From XYD2-FULL-39-9 sp964561035 (GTDB lineage Bacteria; Patescibacteriota; Patescibacteriia; Magasanikbacterales; GWA2-37-8), in contig CAZLNR010000004.1 in the NCBI GenBank assembly GCA_964561035.1, forward strand, positions 1 to 50,811: 50,811 nucleotides of DNA, given 5' to 3'. Every line of letters begins with the position of its first letter. The stretch's first letter is position 1. Below are positions 13,707-23,560 of the stretch, piece by piece. The position numbers and the translations under genes are program-made. Below the pieces are notes generated by a model. That model was not told the DNA's origin and did not search any database. It saw only the letters and a program-made list of their open reading frames with translations.

Positions 13707-16382
13707 TTATTTCATATCGCCCCAATTGGCATTTATGCTTACACTTACTTTTACTGGGACACGCAATGCAACCACTTCTTCCATGGTTTTTTTCACTATC
13801 TCTGCCACCTCTTCAGCTTTTGATTTTTCCACCTCCAGCACAAGTTCGTCATGAACTTGAATGGTCATATAAGCAAGACCATTTATTTTCTTTTGCACTT
13901 CTATCATGGCCATTTTTATAAGATCAGCTGCCGTACCTTGAATTGGATGGTTAATTGCCATGCGTTCAGCCGCATTGCGCAACTGAAAATTTGTCGCGGA
14001 TAGCTCGGGCAAATATCTGCGGCGACCGAACAAGGTTTCGCAGTATCCTTCTTGCTTAGTAAATTCAAGGGTCTTATCTATATACGCTCGCACGCCACTA
14101 AAGGTTTCAAAATATTTTTTAATAAAATCCTTTGCTTCCGCCTGGGAAATACCGGCGCGCCAGCTCAAACCATATGAACCCATGCCGTACAAAACTCCAA
14201 AATTTATTTCTTTAGCCGCGCGGCGCATTTCTTTGGTTACCTGTTTCAAAGGCACATTGTGTATGGCAGCCGCCGTAGCCACATGAATATCTTCATCATT
14301 ATTAAAAATCTCAATCATTTTTTTATCTTCAGCCAAAGACGCCACAATACGCAATTCAATCTGAGAATAATCAGCGCTTATAAGAATATTTCCAGGCGCA
14401 GCCACAAATGCTTTTCTAATTTCACGGCCAAGCTCGGTGCGAATCGGTATATTTTGCAAATTTGGATCAGCACTTGAAAGCCGACCGGTAGCTGCCACAG
14501 TTTGATTAAAGTGCGTGTGTATACGGCCGGTTGTTTTGTTAATCAAGCTCGGCAAAACATCTATATACGTATTCTGTAGTTTGGCTACTTCTCTATACTC
14601 AGAAATCTCATCTATAATCGGATGCAGCCCTCGCAATTTTTCTAATTCTTCGGCCGATGTAGACAAGCCTGTTTTGCCTTTTTTTATCCCCGCCACAGAC
14701 AACCCCATTTTTTCAAATAATATCTCTCGCAACTGGATTGGAGACGCAATATTAAATTCTTCTCCAGCTAATTTATAAATTGTTTTTGTTATTGCCTCTA
14801 TCTTTTGCTGCACATGCAGCGATAACTGCTCGAGCATTTTCAAATCCACGGCCACGCCTTTTACTTCCATTTCCGCCAATACCGGTATTAAGGCCATTTC
14901 CACTTTTTGAAACAGACCCACATTGTCTACGCGATTTAATTCGTCTTTTAAAGGTGCGGCTGCCTGGCTTAATAAAAATAATTCTTGCGCCAGCATTTTT
15001 GTATCAATGCCAAATAAATTGGTTTGAGCTGTGTTTTCTTGCATTACCTTGCCCAATGCTTTAAACACAATACTGCGCGCGTCGTGAGCTCTGGTGCCTG
15101 GATTAAGAAGATAAGATGCAACCATCACATCGCATAATGAATTTTTTATTTCTATCTGCAACCTATATAACAAAGCTTTATACAATTCCTTAATATCATA
15201 TCCGACCAATTCAATTTCTGAATCAGCAAACACCGGCGCCAAAATTTTTATTTGGCGCAGATCTACAAATTGCAAACTCTCTTCTACGCCTACTATGAGC
15301 CCAGCTAATTCGGAATCCATCACTTCTTTACCCGCAAGCACTGCTCGGCACACATATTGTTTTTTTGCTTGAATATTTGTTATGAGCGATTTGATTTCAG
15401 CGTCGCTCACATGCTCATTAAAATTCATTTTAATTTCTTTTCTTTTTTCTGCAACATGCTCCGGCTGCGCTTTTGACTCAAAACCAGGAACTCGTTTTAG
15501 CAATGAAAAAAATTCAAATTTTTTAAATATGCGCTCAATGTTTTCTATATCGCTTATACGAGCTTTACTATCTTCTAAAATAAACTCTGTTTCAGGCACC
15601 GCACAATTGATGCGCGCCAACTCAAAACTCATTCGCGCACTCTGCTCGCCATCAATCAATTTTTTTAACACCGATGGTTTTACTTTTACGGCAACCTGTA
15701 CACGGTCTTTAGCTATTGCCTTATACAAGGCTTCCACAGTTCCAAATGTAATAATAAGTTCTGTGGCAGTTTTTTCTCCGATTCCGGGTACGCCAGGTAT
15801 ATTGTCTGATGTGTCGCCGCGCAATGCCTTATAATCCACCATATGTTCGGGACCAAACCCAAAACGATTTTTTACTTCAGCGCTATCATAAATCACAATA
15901 TCACTTAACCCCTTGCGAAGCGTATATACGCGCACTTGATCATTCACTAGTTGCAATGTATCCATGTCCCCGGTTACAACAAATACCTCAACCGGGTCTT
16001 TTCTTTTTTTATTTTGCTCAACCACCTGCGCAGCAATGGTACCAATCATATCATCTGCTTCAAACCCTGATTTCTTATATACTGGCAAACCAAAAGCCCG
16101 AACCATTTCCTCTGCGAGAGGTATTTGATCATACAAAGCCTGATCTGCTTTGACGCGCGTGGCTTTATAAGCGGCATACTGAACATGCCGAAACGTTGGG
16201 CCGGCCATATCAAAAGTTACAGCAATATATTCGGGTTTCAAATCTTTCCAAACCTTAAGCAGCATGGAAGTAAAACCATATACAGCATTTACCATAGTAC
16301 CGTCTTTGGTGGTAAGCGGCGGAATTGCGTGATACGCTCGATGCACAATAGCATTTCCATCTATAATCAACAGTTTACTCAT
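13707..16382 (-). CDS. polA: DNA polymerase I
   Basis: 891 residues. The 5'-3' FEN-type exonuclease is at 1-290 (MSKLLIIDGNAIVHRAYHAI; FEADDMIGTIA; GDTSDNIPGVPGIGEKTA). A 3'-5' exonuclease-like domain follows at about 320-480; its usual DxE catalytic pair is not visible, so proofreading is probably lost. The polymerase domain is at about 490-891, with motif A DYSQIELRIVASL, motif B RRAAKEINFGVLYGMG and motif C QVHDELVLEV. It fills gaps and removes RNA primers. Typical length. It is flanked by tRNA-Cys upstream and the shared terminator downstream. Confidence 0.97.
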   Translation of the reverse strand: MSKLLIIDGNAIVHRAYHAIPPLTTKDGTMVNAVYGFTSMLLKVWKDLKPEYIAVTFDMAGPTFRHVQYAAYKATRVKADQALYDQIPLAEEMVRAFGLPVYKKSGFEADDMIGTIAAQVVEQNKKRKDPVEVFVVTGDMDTLQLVNDQVRVYTLRKGLSDIVIYDSAEVKNRFGFGPEHMVDYKALRGDTSDNIPGVPGIGEKTATELIITFGTVEALYKAIAKDRVQVAVKVKPSVLKKLIDGEQSARMSFELARINCAVPETEFILEDSKARISDIENIERIFKKFEFFSLLKRVPGFESKAQPEHVAEKRKEIKMNFNEHVSDAEIKSLITNIQAKKQYVCRAVLAGKEVMDSELAGLIVGVEESLQFVDLRQIKILAPVFADSEIELVGYDIKELYKALLYRLQIEIKNSLCDVMVASYLLNPGTRAHDARSIVFKALGKVMQENTAQTNLFGIDTKMLAQELFLLSQAAAPLKDELNRVDNVGLFQKVEMALIPVLAEMEVKGVAVDLKMLEQLSLHVQQKIEAITKTIYKLAGEEFNIASPIQLREILFEKMGLSVAGIKKGKTGLSTSAEELEKLRGLHPIIDEISEYREVAKLQNTYIDVLPSLINKTTGRIHTHFNQTVAATGRLSSADPNLQNIPIRTELGREIRKAFVAAPGNILISADYSQIELRIVASLAEDKKMIEIFNNDEDIHVATAAAIHNVPLKQVTKEMRRAAKEINFGVLYGMGSYGLSWRAGISQAEAKDFIKKYFETFSGVRAYIDKTLEFTKQEGYCETLFGRRRYLPELSATNFQLRNAAERMAINHPIQGTAADLIKMAMIEVQKKINGLAYMTIQVHDELVLEVEKSKAEEVAEIVKKTMEEVVALRVPVKVSVSINANWGDMK

Positions 16383-16450
16383 ATTTTTTCAACAAAAAAC
16401 AAATACCGTTCTATCATACGCCTTTGAAAATTTTTGAGCAAGAATGATTG

Positions 16451-16522
<72 letters not shown>

Positions 16523-16577
16523 GCCGCTTTTTTAACCTTAAAACAATACCATTTACTGATTATTTTTTCAATAGCGG

Positions 16578-17891
16578 CTATTTTACAAATTTAAACGGAT
16601 TAGTACGAACTCCATTTACCCAAACTTCAAAGTGTAGGTGGATACCGGTTCTACCTCTGACATTTCCTGTATTTCCCATCAAACCTATGGTTTGACCTGC
16701 CTCTACATGATCTCCAACATTTACCAACAAACGAGAATTGTGGCCATACAATGTTTTAATTCCTCCTCCATGATCAATAATTATTACGCATCCATATCCT
16801 GAATTCCAGCCACATTGAGATTTTTCAACCACGCCGGCTTTGGCCGCATAGTTTGGAGTAGACAAACTTCCCCCAGCAATATCCAAACCGTGGTGCTGCC
16901 AAGTAAAGTATTGTGTAACGAGTCGCACAGCGGTTGGCCAGACAAAACCAGAAACAGTAGGTATTTGCCTTGAAGACGGCGGAGCAACAACAGAACTAAC
17001 CGGACGAGGTAAAGAGGCGGTAGTTTTTTGCGGCGTTTTCAACCCATTTGGAATCATTATCTTCTCTCCAATAATCAAATCGGTGCCGTCTTCTTTTAAT
17101 TTATTAAATTTAATAATTTCGTCTACGTTAGCACTATATAAAGACGCAATCTTTTTTAAAGTATCACCTCTACGAACTGTGTGGGTTAAACCACTAACTG
17201 GCAAAATAGTTAGCTTATCCCCTGGATGTAAGTATGATGTAACACCGAGATTGTTTTCCCATAAAATAGTCGCAATGCTAATTTGGAACTTGGAGGCAAT
17301 ACGGCCTAATGAATCCCCGTCTTGCACGATATATTCTATAATTTTGTCTCTACCGCCTCCCATTGCAGCACCAGGAAAAATAGTGGGTTTAGCAAGAGCA
17401 TTACCTCCTGCTACCACACTGCTTAATTCCATACCTTCAAATCCGGCCCCCTGAAACTGATCCTGGCTGACGACTCCGGTTTTCCAGGCTGAAGGAATAA
17501 CAACTTCTAAATCACCATTCTGCTCCGCATTTACTTCCTCTATACTGTAGTCCTGGTCTATTGGTGTCAATGCATAGGCCAATGTTTTACTGCCTGGCAA
17601 ACCAATCTCCTTTTTTGCATAAAGTCGTGTTTGCGGTAAGGCCAAGAAAAAAAGTACTACAAAAATTACGGCCTGTAAGTTGTCTCGCTTCACCATCTGA
17701 CCATCAATTCCGCTAATATTAGCTATTTTTTTATTAAAATAGCTAATTTTATAATAAAAAAACCCCAAAACTTTCCAACCTGGAGCGAAAATTTTGGCTA
17801 AAAATAAGCCAGTCTTAGCAGTAAGCCACCAAAAAAACCTCTTTATGTATATCAGTACCTTGAGTGTATTTAATAGAATTTTATAACGCAT
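16578..17891 (-). CDS. Membrane-anchored LysM / M23 peptidoglycan peptidase
   Basis: 437 residues. A basic N-terminal region with a likely membrane segment (about residues 70-90, AVIFVVLFFLALPQ) is followed by two LysM domains (about 187-235, EYIVQDGDSLGRIASKFQIS; about 237-285, THTVRRGDTLKKIASLYSAN) and a C-terminal M23 (LytM) domain. The M23 zinc ligands are visible in HHGLDIAGG (H-x3-D) and HLHFEVW (HxH). It cleaves peptide cross-links in peptidoglycan. It lies alone between tRNA-Cys and the divergent hppA. Its 5' leader is GC-rich with complementary CCCC and GGGG stretches (see the separate entry). Confidence 0.9.
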   Translation of the reverse strand: MRYKILLNTLKVLIYIKRFFWWLTAKTGLFLAKIFAPGWKVLGFFYYKISYFNKKIANISGIDGQMVKRDNLQAVIFVVLFFLALPQTRLYAKKEIGLPGSKTLAYALTPIDQDYSIEEVNAEQNGDLEVVIPSAWKTGVVSQDQFQGAGFEGMELSSVVAGGNALAKPTIFPGAAMGGGRDKIIEYIVQDGDSLGRIASKFQISIATILWENNLGVTSYLHPGDKLTILPVSGLTHTVRRGDTLKKIASLYSANVDEIIKFNKLKEDGTDLIIGEKIMIPNGLKTPQKTTASLPRPVSSVVAPPSSRQIPTVSGFVWPTAVRLVTQYFTWQHHGLDIAGGSLSTPNYAAKAGVVEKSQCGWNSGYGCVIIIDHGGGIKTLYGHNSRLLVNVGDHVEAGQTIGLMGNTGNVRGRTGIHLHFEVWVNGVRTNPFKFVK

Positions 17892-17945
17892 ATGTTTGCC
17901 CCTTTAACTGACCCTGCCGGCCTCTACTCCATTTCGGGGTTGACG
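17892..17945 (-). promoter_or_regulatory. GC-rich structured 5' leader of the LysM/M23 gene
   Basis: On the minus strand CCCC (17939-17936) can pair with GGGG (17902-17899), which overlaps the presumed ribosome-binding region ahead of the ATG at 17891; GCCGGC lies between them. A TTGTTT-17-TAAGAT promoter lies upstream. It could be a translation-control element. It does not match the c-di-GMP or c-di-AMP riboswitch consensus that I know. Confidence 0.35.
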
Positions 17946-18019
17946 TAAAAACTATCTTAACATATCATATTGATTAAAACAACCTTAAAAAGGGTTATTT
18001 AATTTTTAACGTACAATCT

Positions 18020-20005
18020 ATGACAGTGGTTCTGTACGCCATTTTGCCAGCTATTTTGGCAATATTATATGGCGTGGTTCTTATTGGTTGGATTAACAAA
18101 CAACCATCTGGCGACGATCGCATGAAGGCAATTGCCAAAGCGATCCAAGAAGGCGCTAATGCCTATCTGGGCAGACAGTATAAAACGATCGCAATTGTTG
18201 CGACAGCTGTATTTGTCCTAATAGCAGCTAAAATAAATCTGGTTACCGGCTTAGGGTTTTTAACTGGGGCGGTACTTTCCGGAGTTGCCGGTGTTATTGG
18301 TATGAATGTTTGCGTACGAGCCAATATAAAAACTGCTGAGGCCGCAAAGACAGGTATGAAAGAAGCGTTGCGCGTAGCCGTAAACGGCGGCGCCACCACA
18401 GGCTTGCTTGTTGTCGGACTTGGATTATTGGGTGTTTCCGGTTTTTACTTCTTAACAAAAGATTTGTCTGCTCTTATCGGCTTAGCTTTTGGCGGCAGTT
18501 TAATTTCAGTATTTGCCAGAATTGGCGGCGGCATCTTCACTAAAGCAGCAGATGTTGGCGCCGATCTTGTAGGTAAAGTAGAAAAAGGTATCCCTGAAGA
18601 CGATCCTCGTAACCCTGCGGTTATTGCAGATAATGTTGGCGATAATGTTGGCGATGACGCTGGTATGGCCGCTGACCTTTTTGAAACTTACGCAGTAACA
18701 GCTATTGCTGCTATGGTACTTGCGGGCCTCATTTTTGCTGGCAACGAACGAGCTGTGGTATACCCATTGGTTTTGGGCGGGGTTTCAGTTATCGCTTCCA
18801 TTATCGGAACTTTCTTTATTCGTCTTGGAAAAAAACAAAACATCATGCACGCTCTATACAAGGGCTTAGCTGCGGCCGGACTACTTTCCGCCATTGCTTT
18901 CTACCCGGTAACCAAATGGCTCATGAGCAATATTTCTGGATATAGCGCAACTAATATTTATCTCTCTTCTTTGGTTGGGCTTGCTCTTTCTGCTCTTATG
19001 GTTTGGATTACTGAATACTACACATCTACAGAATATGCTCCGGTAAAACAAATCGCTAAAGCAAGTGAAACTGGTCATGGCACAAACGTTATCGCAGGTT
19101 TAGCAGTTTCAATGAAATCCACTGCTTGGCCAGTATTGTTTATCGTAGGAGCTATTTTAACAACCTATTGGTTAGCTGGTTTATACGGTGTTGCCGTTGC
19201 AGCTATGAGCATGCTGTCTTTGGCAGGAATCATCGTAACTATTGATGCATATGGTCCTATTACTGACAACGCCGGCGGCATCGCCGAAATGAGCGAACTA
19301 CCAGAGAGTGTTCGTGAAATCACAGATAAGCTTGATGCGGTTGGTAACACTACTAAAGCAGTAACAAAAGGGTATGCTATCGCCAGTGCCGGTCTTGCAT
19401 CTTTAGTATTATTTGCAGATTTTACTCACAAACTTCCTGATTCAGTTACTTTCTTAATTAACGATCCAAAAGTGCTGGCCGGCTTATTTATCGGCGGTTT
19501 ACTACCGTACTTGTTCGGCTCTTTGCTTATGGAATCCGTAGGCAAGGTTGCTGGAAAAGTCGTAGAAGAAGTTCGCAGACAATTCCGTGAAATTCCAGGT
19601 ATTATGGAACGCACCAACAAGCCAGACTATGGCAAAGCTGTAGACATTGTTACCAAAGGCGCTATCAATCAAATGGTACTTCCTGCTATCATTCCAATCG
19701 CTGCACCAATCTTGGTTGGATGGATTCTTGGCGTAGAGGCTTTAGGCGGATTACTACTTGGCACAATTATTACTGGTTTGTTTGTGGCCATCTCTATGAC
19801 CACTGGCGGCGGCGCTTGGGACAACGCTAAGAAATATATTGAAAAAGGCAACTACGGTGGCAAGGGTTCTTTCGCCCATCAAGCCGCGGTTACCGGAGAT
19901 ACGGTTGGCGACCCATACAAAGATACTGCCGGCCCTGCCATCAACCCAATGATTAAAGTAGCCAATATCGTCGCACTTCTCATTGTTGGCTTACTCATCA
20001 AATAA
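18020..20005 (+). CDS. hppA: Membrane-bound proton-pumping pyrophosphatase, K+-independent type
   Basis: 661 residues with about 15-16 membrane segments. Pyrophosphate-binding loops are intact: DVGADLVGKVEKGIPEDDPRNPA, DNVGDNVGDDAGMAADLFE and the C-terminal DTVGDPYKDTAGPAINP. The subfamily-determining segment reads GNTTKAVT, with Lys and Thr at the two positions that separate K+-independent (K/T) from K+-dependent (A/G or A) enzymes, so it should pump H+ without K+. It couples PPi hydrolysis to proton export and would help energise a cell with reduced respiration. Transcribed alone and followed by a terminator. Confidence 0.95.
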   Translation: MTVVLYAILPAILAILYGVVLIGWINKQPSGDDRMKAIAKAIQEGANAYLGRQYKTIAIVATAVFVLIAAKINLVTGLGFLTGAVLSGVAGVIGMNVCVRANIKTAEAAKTGMKEALRVAVNGGATTGLLVVGLGLLGVSGFYFLTKDLSALIGLAFGGSLISVFARIGGGIFTKAADVGADLVGKVEKGIPEDDPRNPAVIADNVGDNVGDDAGMAADLFETYAVTAIAAMVLAGLIFAGNERAVVYPLVLGGVSVIASIIGTFFIRLGKKQNIMHALYKGLAAAGLLSAIAFYPVTKWLMSNISGYSATNIYLSSLVGLALSALMVWITEYYTSTEYAPVKQIAKASETGHGTNVIAGLAVSMKSTAWPVLFIVGAILTTYWLAGLYGVAVAAMSMLSLAGIIVTIDAYGPITDNAGGIAEMSELPESVREITDKLDAVGNTTKAVTKGYAIASAGLASLVLFADFTHKLPDSVTFLINDPKVLAGLFIGGLLPYLFGSLLMESVGKVAGKVVEEVRRQFREIPGIMERTNKPDYGKAVDIVTKGAINQMVLPAIIPIAAPILVGWILGVEALGGLLLGTIITGLFVAISMTTGGGAWDNAKKYIEKGNYGGKGSFAHQAAVTGDTVGDPYKDTAGPAINPMIKVANIVALLIVGLLIK

Positions 20006-20023
20006 TACGTTTTCTCAACTCAT

Positions 20024-20052
20024 AAAAAAGACTGCTAACCACAGTCTTTTTT
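20024..20052 (+). terminator. Intrinsic terminator of hppA
   Basis: AAAAAAGACTG pairs with CAGTCTTTTTT around loop CTAACCA. Confidence 0.9.
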
Positions 20053-20109
20053 AGTTAAACCTAAAAAGAAGGATTGGTAAAACAGCTAATTAAAAACAAT
20101 TGTTATACC

Positions 20110-20138
20110 TTGACATTTAGTTAAATTTAAACTAAAAT
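20110..20138 (+). promoter_or_regulatory. Promoter of tig
   Basis: TTGACA at 20110-20115, 17-bp spacer, TAAAAT at 20133-20138. Confidence 0.75.
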
Positions 20139-20175
20139 CAACAAACGATATTCATATAATTTGTTTATAAGCCGT

Positions 20176-21480
20176 ATGAAATACGAACTAAAAAACTTAG
20201 AAAAATCTCAAGTAGAAATTACTATTACGGTAGAGCCTGCAGACTATAAAAAAGATATGGAAGCTGCGGCCATTCGCATATCCGAACGTGCGGCCATTAA
20301 AGGTTTTCGCGCCGGCAAAGCTCCATACGAAATGGTCAAACAGCAGGTTGGTGAAATCCGTATTATAGAAGAAGCAATGCAAAGCATTGTAGAAAAAAAC
20401 TTTTTTAACGCTGCCAAAGAAGCAAAACTTGATACGGTTGGCATGCCGCAAATCACTATCACCAAAATTGCACCGGGAAACGATTTGGTTTTTAGTGCTA
20501 CCGTAGCGCTTTTACCTAAAATTAAACTTGGTGATCTTTCCACTGTAAAAGTTAAGCATGAAGCCAAAGAAATTTCTGATCAGGATATAGATTCGGTATT
20601 GAATGATTTAAAAAAGATGCAAACTAAAGAAATCTTAAAAAACGATATTGCTGCCAAAGAAGATAAGGTGGTAATAAATATGGAAATGTTTTTGGACAAA
20701 GTGCCAGTTGACGGCGGACAAGCTACAAACCACCAAGTTTATCTTAACGAACCCCACTACATTCCTGGCCTTGCCGAACAGCTCATTGGTTTAAAAAAAG
20801 ATGACACCAAAGAATTTTCTCTTAAGTTTCCTAAAGACCATTATCAAAAACACATCGCCGGAAAAAATGTTGATTTTAAAATCAAAGTAAACGACGTGTT
20901 TGAATTGCAGCACCCAGAAGTTAACGACGAATTTGCAAAATCACTTGGCCAAAAAAGTGTTGCCGACATTAAAACTATCATCAAAAAAAATCTTACTGAG
21001 GAAGCAAAACAAAAAGATAATCAAAAAATTGAAATAGAAATTCTTGACCAGATGATTGCAGCCAGTGAAATCTCCGAGGTTCCGGATGTTCTGATAAATG
21101 CGGAAAAAAACAAGATTTTCCAAGAATTAAAGTACAGCTTGGCAAACCAAGGAATCGAAATGGAAACATATCTCAAAGATCTTAAAAAAACTGAAGAGGA
21201 TATATTCAAGGATTTTACCGAACAGGCTTTGCGCCGCGTGAAGGCTGCACTTATTTCTCGCCAAGTTGCTTTGGATAACAATATAAAAGCGGAAAAAGCA
21301 GATCTTGACGAAGAAATTAAGCAGATCCGAGCTGCGTATCCAAACAATCCTACAGTAGAAGAAAATCTTAAAAAACAAGAAGTGCTTGACACCCTTGCTT
21401 TGACCGTTCAAAACAGAAAAGTAATGAACTTTTTGAAAGACGCGATACTTGAATCGCACTCCAAAAAGAAAGCTTCTTAG
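20176..21480 (+). CDS. tig: Trigger factor chaperone
   Basis: 434 residues. The N-terminal ribosome-binding domain carries the signature GFRAGKAPYEMVKQQVG. The FKBP-type middle domain (about 150-240; KVVINMEMFLDKVPVDGG, FSLKFPKDHYQKHIAGK) and the helical C-terminal arms follow. It folds nascent chains at the exit tunnel. The frame opens 5 codons earlier at a TTG; the ATG at 20176 (MKYELKNLEKSQVEI) matches the family start. nfo follows after 2 bp, so the two form an operon. Confidence 0.95.
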   Translation: MKYELKNLEKSQVEITITVEPADYKKDMEAAAIRISERAAIKGFRAGKAPYEMVKQQVGEIRIIEEAMQSIVEKNFFNAAKEAKLDTVGMPQITITKIAPGNDLVFSATVALLPKIKLGDLSTVKVKHEAKEISDQDIDSVLNDLKKMQTKEILKNDIAAKEDKVVINMEMFLDKVPVDGGQATNHQVYLNEPHYIPGLAEQLIGLKKDDTKEFSLKFPKDHYQKHIAGKNVDFKIKVNDVFELQHPEVNDEFAKSLGQKSVADIKTIIKKNLTEEAKQKDNQKIEIEILDQMIAASEISEVPDVLINAEKNKIFQELKYSLANQGIEMETYLKDLKKTEEDIFKDFTEQALRRVKAALISRQVALDNNIKAEKADLDEEIKQIRAAYPNNPTVEENLKKQEVLDTLALTVQNRKVMNFLKDAILESHSKKKAS

Positions 21481-21482
21481 GT

Positions 21483-22316
21483 ATGTATTTTGGCGCCCAC
21501 GTTTCAATTGCAGGTGGTTTGCCGAATGCTCCGGTAAACGCTGCCAAAATTGGTTGCGAGGTTTTTCAAATGTTTACCCGATCCCCTCGAGGTGGTTTTG
21601 TGGCACCGCTTAATAAACAGATTGTTGCGGACTTTAAAAACGCTTGCGAAGAAAACAATCAAAAAGAGTGGTATGTCCACGCGCCTTATTTTATCAATTA
21701 TGCTTCCGCTAACGCACGGGTGAAAAATGGATCTGTTACAGTGGTACGAGAAGAACTTGAGCGCAGCTCTTTGCTCGGCGCAAAATATCTCATGACTCAC
21801 CTTGGCAGCTATAAAGATTTGGGCAGAGAAAAAGGACTCTCACAACTCGTAGACGGTCTGGCTCAAACTGTAAAAGGATATAAAGGCACAACTCAATTTC
21901 TGCTTGAAATTTCGGCTGGAGCAAGCAATGCCATTGGCGACACGTTTGAAAACATGGGCGAAATTTTGCATCATAAAAAACTAGAAAAGTATAATATTGG
22001 CGTGTGCTATGACACCCAACATGCCTTTGCTGCCGGCTATGACTGCCGCACTCCAAAAGCTTTAGAAAAAACATTACAAGAATTCGATAAGCACATCGGC
22101 CTTGATCGGTTAAAACTATTTCATTGCAACGATTCAAAGACCGAACTTGGATCACACCGCGACCGCCATCACCATATAGGCGAAGGAGAGATTGGCATTA
22201 GCGGTTTCAAGAGCTTTCTCACTCACCCGGCCTTACAGCAAACAAATTTTGTTTTAGAGACTGAAGATGACGCTGTTGTAAAAGATTTACAAATACTAAA
22301 AAAACTGAGAAAATAA
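21483..22316 (+). CDS. nfo: Endonuclease IV (AP endonuclease)
   Basis: 277 residues, TIM-barrel metal enzyme. The start MYFGAHVSIAGGLPNAP and zinc-ligand motifs ...LLEISAGASNAIGDTFENM, YDTQHAFAAGYD and HCNDSKTELGSHRDRHHHIGEGEIG are all intact. It incises DNA at abasic sites in base excision repair. Immediately downstream of tig. Confidence 0.96.
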   Translation: MYFGAHVSIAGGLPNAPVNAAKIGCEVFQMFTRSPRGGFVAPLNKQIVADFKNACEENNQKEWYVHAPYFINYASANARVKNGSVTVVREELERSSLLGAKYLMTHLGSYKDLGREKGLSQLVDGLAQTVKGYKGTTQFLLEISAGASNAIGDTFENMGEILHHKKLEKYNIGVCYDTQHAFAAGYDCRTPKALEKTLQEFDKHIGLDRLKLFHCNDSKTELGSHRDRHHHIGEGEIGISGFKSFLTHPALQQTNFVLETEDDAVVKDLQILKKLRK

Positions 22317-22336
22317 CACTTATTAACTTTTTTTCT

Positions 22337-22744
22337 ATGTTAGAAATCGAACAAACCGCTAAAACTAGTATTGCAAAAAAAATTGGCATGCTTATAGTTC
22401 TCTTGGTTATTATCGCTCTAGTCGTCGCAGTTATAATTCTTTGGAACAGATTAACACCAAAAGAACGTACTCTTTCTCCGTCTACACCTCAGACAACCCA
22501 AACTGAGCAGGTTCAAACCAACTTACCAGCCACCACCCCCGTCTCTACCGAAAACTCTACCACCACCTCTTCAACACCCTCCACTCCGTCCACCACTCCT
22601 AACCCACCCACAAGCTCATCCACAACAACAAGCATTCCAAACGATTTTCCCCCTCTAGACTCGGTTTCTGACCAACAAACAACCGCACAGCAAAGCACCA
22701 CTGTTTTTCAAGAGATTTCATCCACACCGCCAATTAGAAGATAA
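22337..22744 (+). CDS. Single-pass membrane protein with Thr/Ser/Pro-rich extracellular tail
   Basis: 135 residues: a cytoplasmic N-terminus, one membrane helix (about 18-36, IGMLIVLLVIIALVVAVIILW), then about 95 residues almost entirely Thr, Ser, Pro and Gln. The tail looks disordered and wall-spanning. No catalytic motif. It lies 20 bp after nfo and is probably the last gene of the tig-nfo operon, ahead of a terminator. Function unknown. Confidence 0.65.
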   Translation: MLEIEQTAKTSIAKKIGMLIVLLVIIALVVAVIILWNRLTPKERTLSPSTPQTTQTEQVQTNLPATTPVSTENSTTTSSTPSTPSTTPNPPTSSSTTTSIPNDFPPLDSVSDQQTTAQQSTTVFQEISSTPPIRR

Positions 22745-22751
22745 GATTAAC

Positions 22752-22778
22752 AAAAAACCGGGGTAATTCCCGGTTTTT
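22752..22778. terminator. Intrinsic terminator between the tig operon and yidD
   Basis: AAAAAACCGGG pairs with CCCGGTTTTTT; it can serve both convergent transcripts. Confidence 0.9.
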
Positions 22779-22780
22779 TG

Positions 22781-23056
22781 TTATGGATTATCTACTCCCC
22801 CCGGATTCCATGGATTACAACGTAAAATTCGCCAAATCGTCTTTATGCCTCCTATTATAAGCCCTTTTTTTCGTATGGTCTGGTAGCCATACTCACTACA
22901 ACTCGGATAAAACCGGCAGTACCCGTTGGGAAACAAGTGTTTTAAAGGTCCGTGATCCGGTGAAATAGTGTGTTGATATAAACGAATGCACCATAAAATA
23001 GGAATTCTTGGCAAGAATAAGAGAAAAAACAGTATTTTCTGAGCTTTTTTCTTCAT
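22781..23056 (-). CDS. yidD: Membrane protein insertion efficiency factor YidD
   Basis: 91 residues with the family signature CRFYPSCSEYGYQTIRKKG, ILRCNPWNPGG and an N-terminal hydrophobic helix. It assists Sec/YidC-dependent membrane insertion. It lies in the conserved order rpmH-rnpA-yidD next to dnaA. yidC is not within the window. Confidence 0.93.
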   Translation of the reverse strand: MKKKAQKILFFLLFLPRIPILWCIRLYQHTISPDHGPLKHLFPNGYCRFYPSCSEYGYQTIRKKGLIIGGIKTIWRILRCNPWNPGGVDNP

Positions 23057-23112
23057 ATCTCTCTAATTCAAACTTGGTTTTTATCTTAATTTTATTTATT
23101 CTTAGCCAAAAA

Positions 23113-23508
23113 CTAAGGTTTTATTATACGTGCCTTATTAAATAAAAAGTTTATTTCTTCGCTTATTTTAGCATAATCTTGATCCAAAACCCCTTTTTTC
23201 GCCACCACCAATACAAAATAGCCTTCCTGTAAAACAGAGTCTTTAATAAGCAGACGCATAGTTTCACGCACTTGTCTTTTGACCCGATTTCTTTTTACAG
23301 CACTTTTACTTATCTTTAAACCAACAGAAATTGCTAATCTAAGCTGTTTTTTAAAACTTTCTAAATCTTCCTTCTTTGGAAAAAACTTTTGATTTTTGGC
23401 TAACTCTAGATATTTTATGTCAAAAAATTGCCCGTGAATCCATAGACCGTGCTTCATAACCAGATCAAAATCGCGTTTTTTTGCTAACCTATTATCTTTC
23501 TGCAACAT
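23113..23508 (-). CDS. rnpA: Ribonuclease P protein component
   Basis: 131 residues; start MLQKDNRLAKKRDFDLV, and the RNR motif region appears as ISKSAVKRNRVKRQVRETMR. It binds RNase P RNA to process tRNA 5' ends. It is slightly longer than usual because of an insertion around residues 30-55. Lies between rpmH and yidD. Confidence 0.93.
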   Translation of the reverse strand: MLQKDNRLAKKRDFDLVMKHGLWIHGQFFDIKYLELAKNQKFFPKKEDLESFKKQLRLAISVGLKISKSAVKRNRVKRQVRETMRLLIKDSVLQEGYFVLVVAKKGVLDQDYAKISEEINFLFNKARIIKP

Positions 23509-23529
23509 ATCTATTCTTAATTATATCAT

Positions 23530-23553
23530 AAAAGCCCGTTTTTGCGGGCTTTT
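23530..23553 (-). terminator. Hairpin between rpmH and rnpA
   Basis: AAAAGCCCG pairs with CGGGCTTTT around a T-rich loop. It probably attenuates read-through from the strong rpmH promoter into rnpA. Confidence 0.8.
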
Positions 23554-23560
23554 ACATTTT

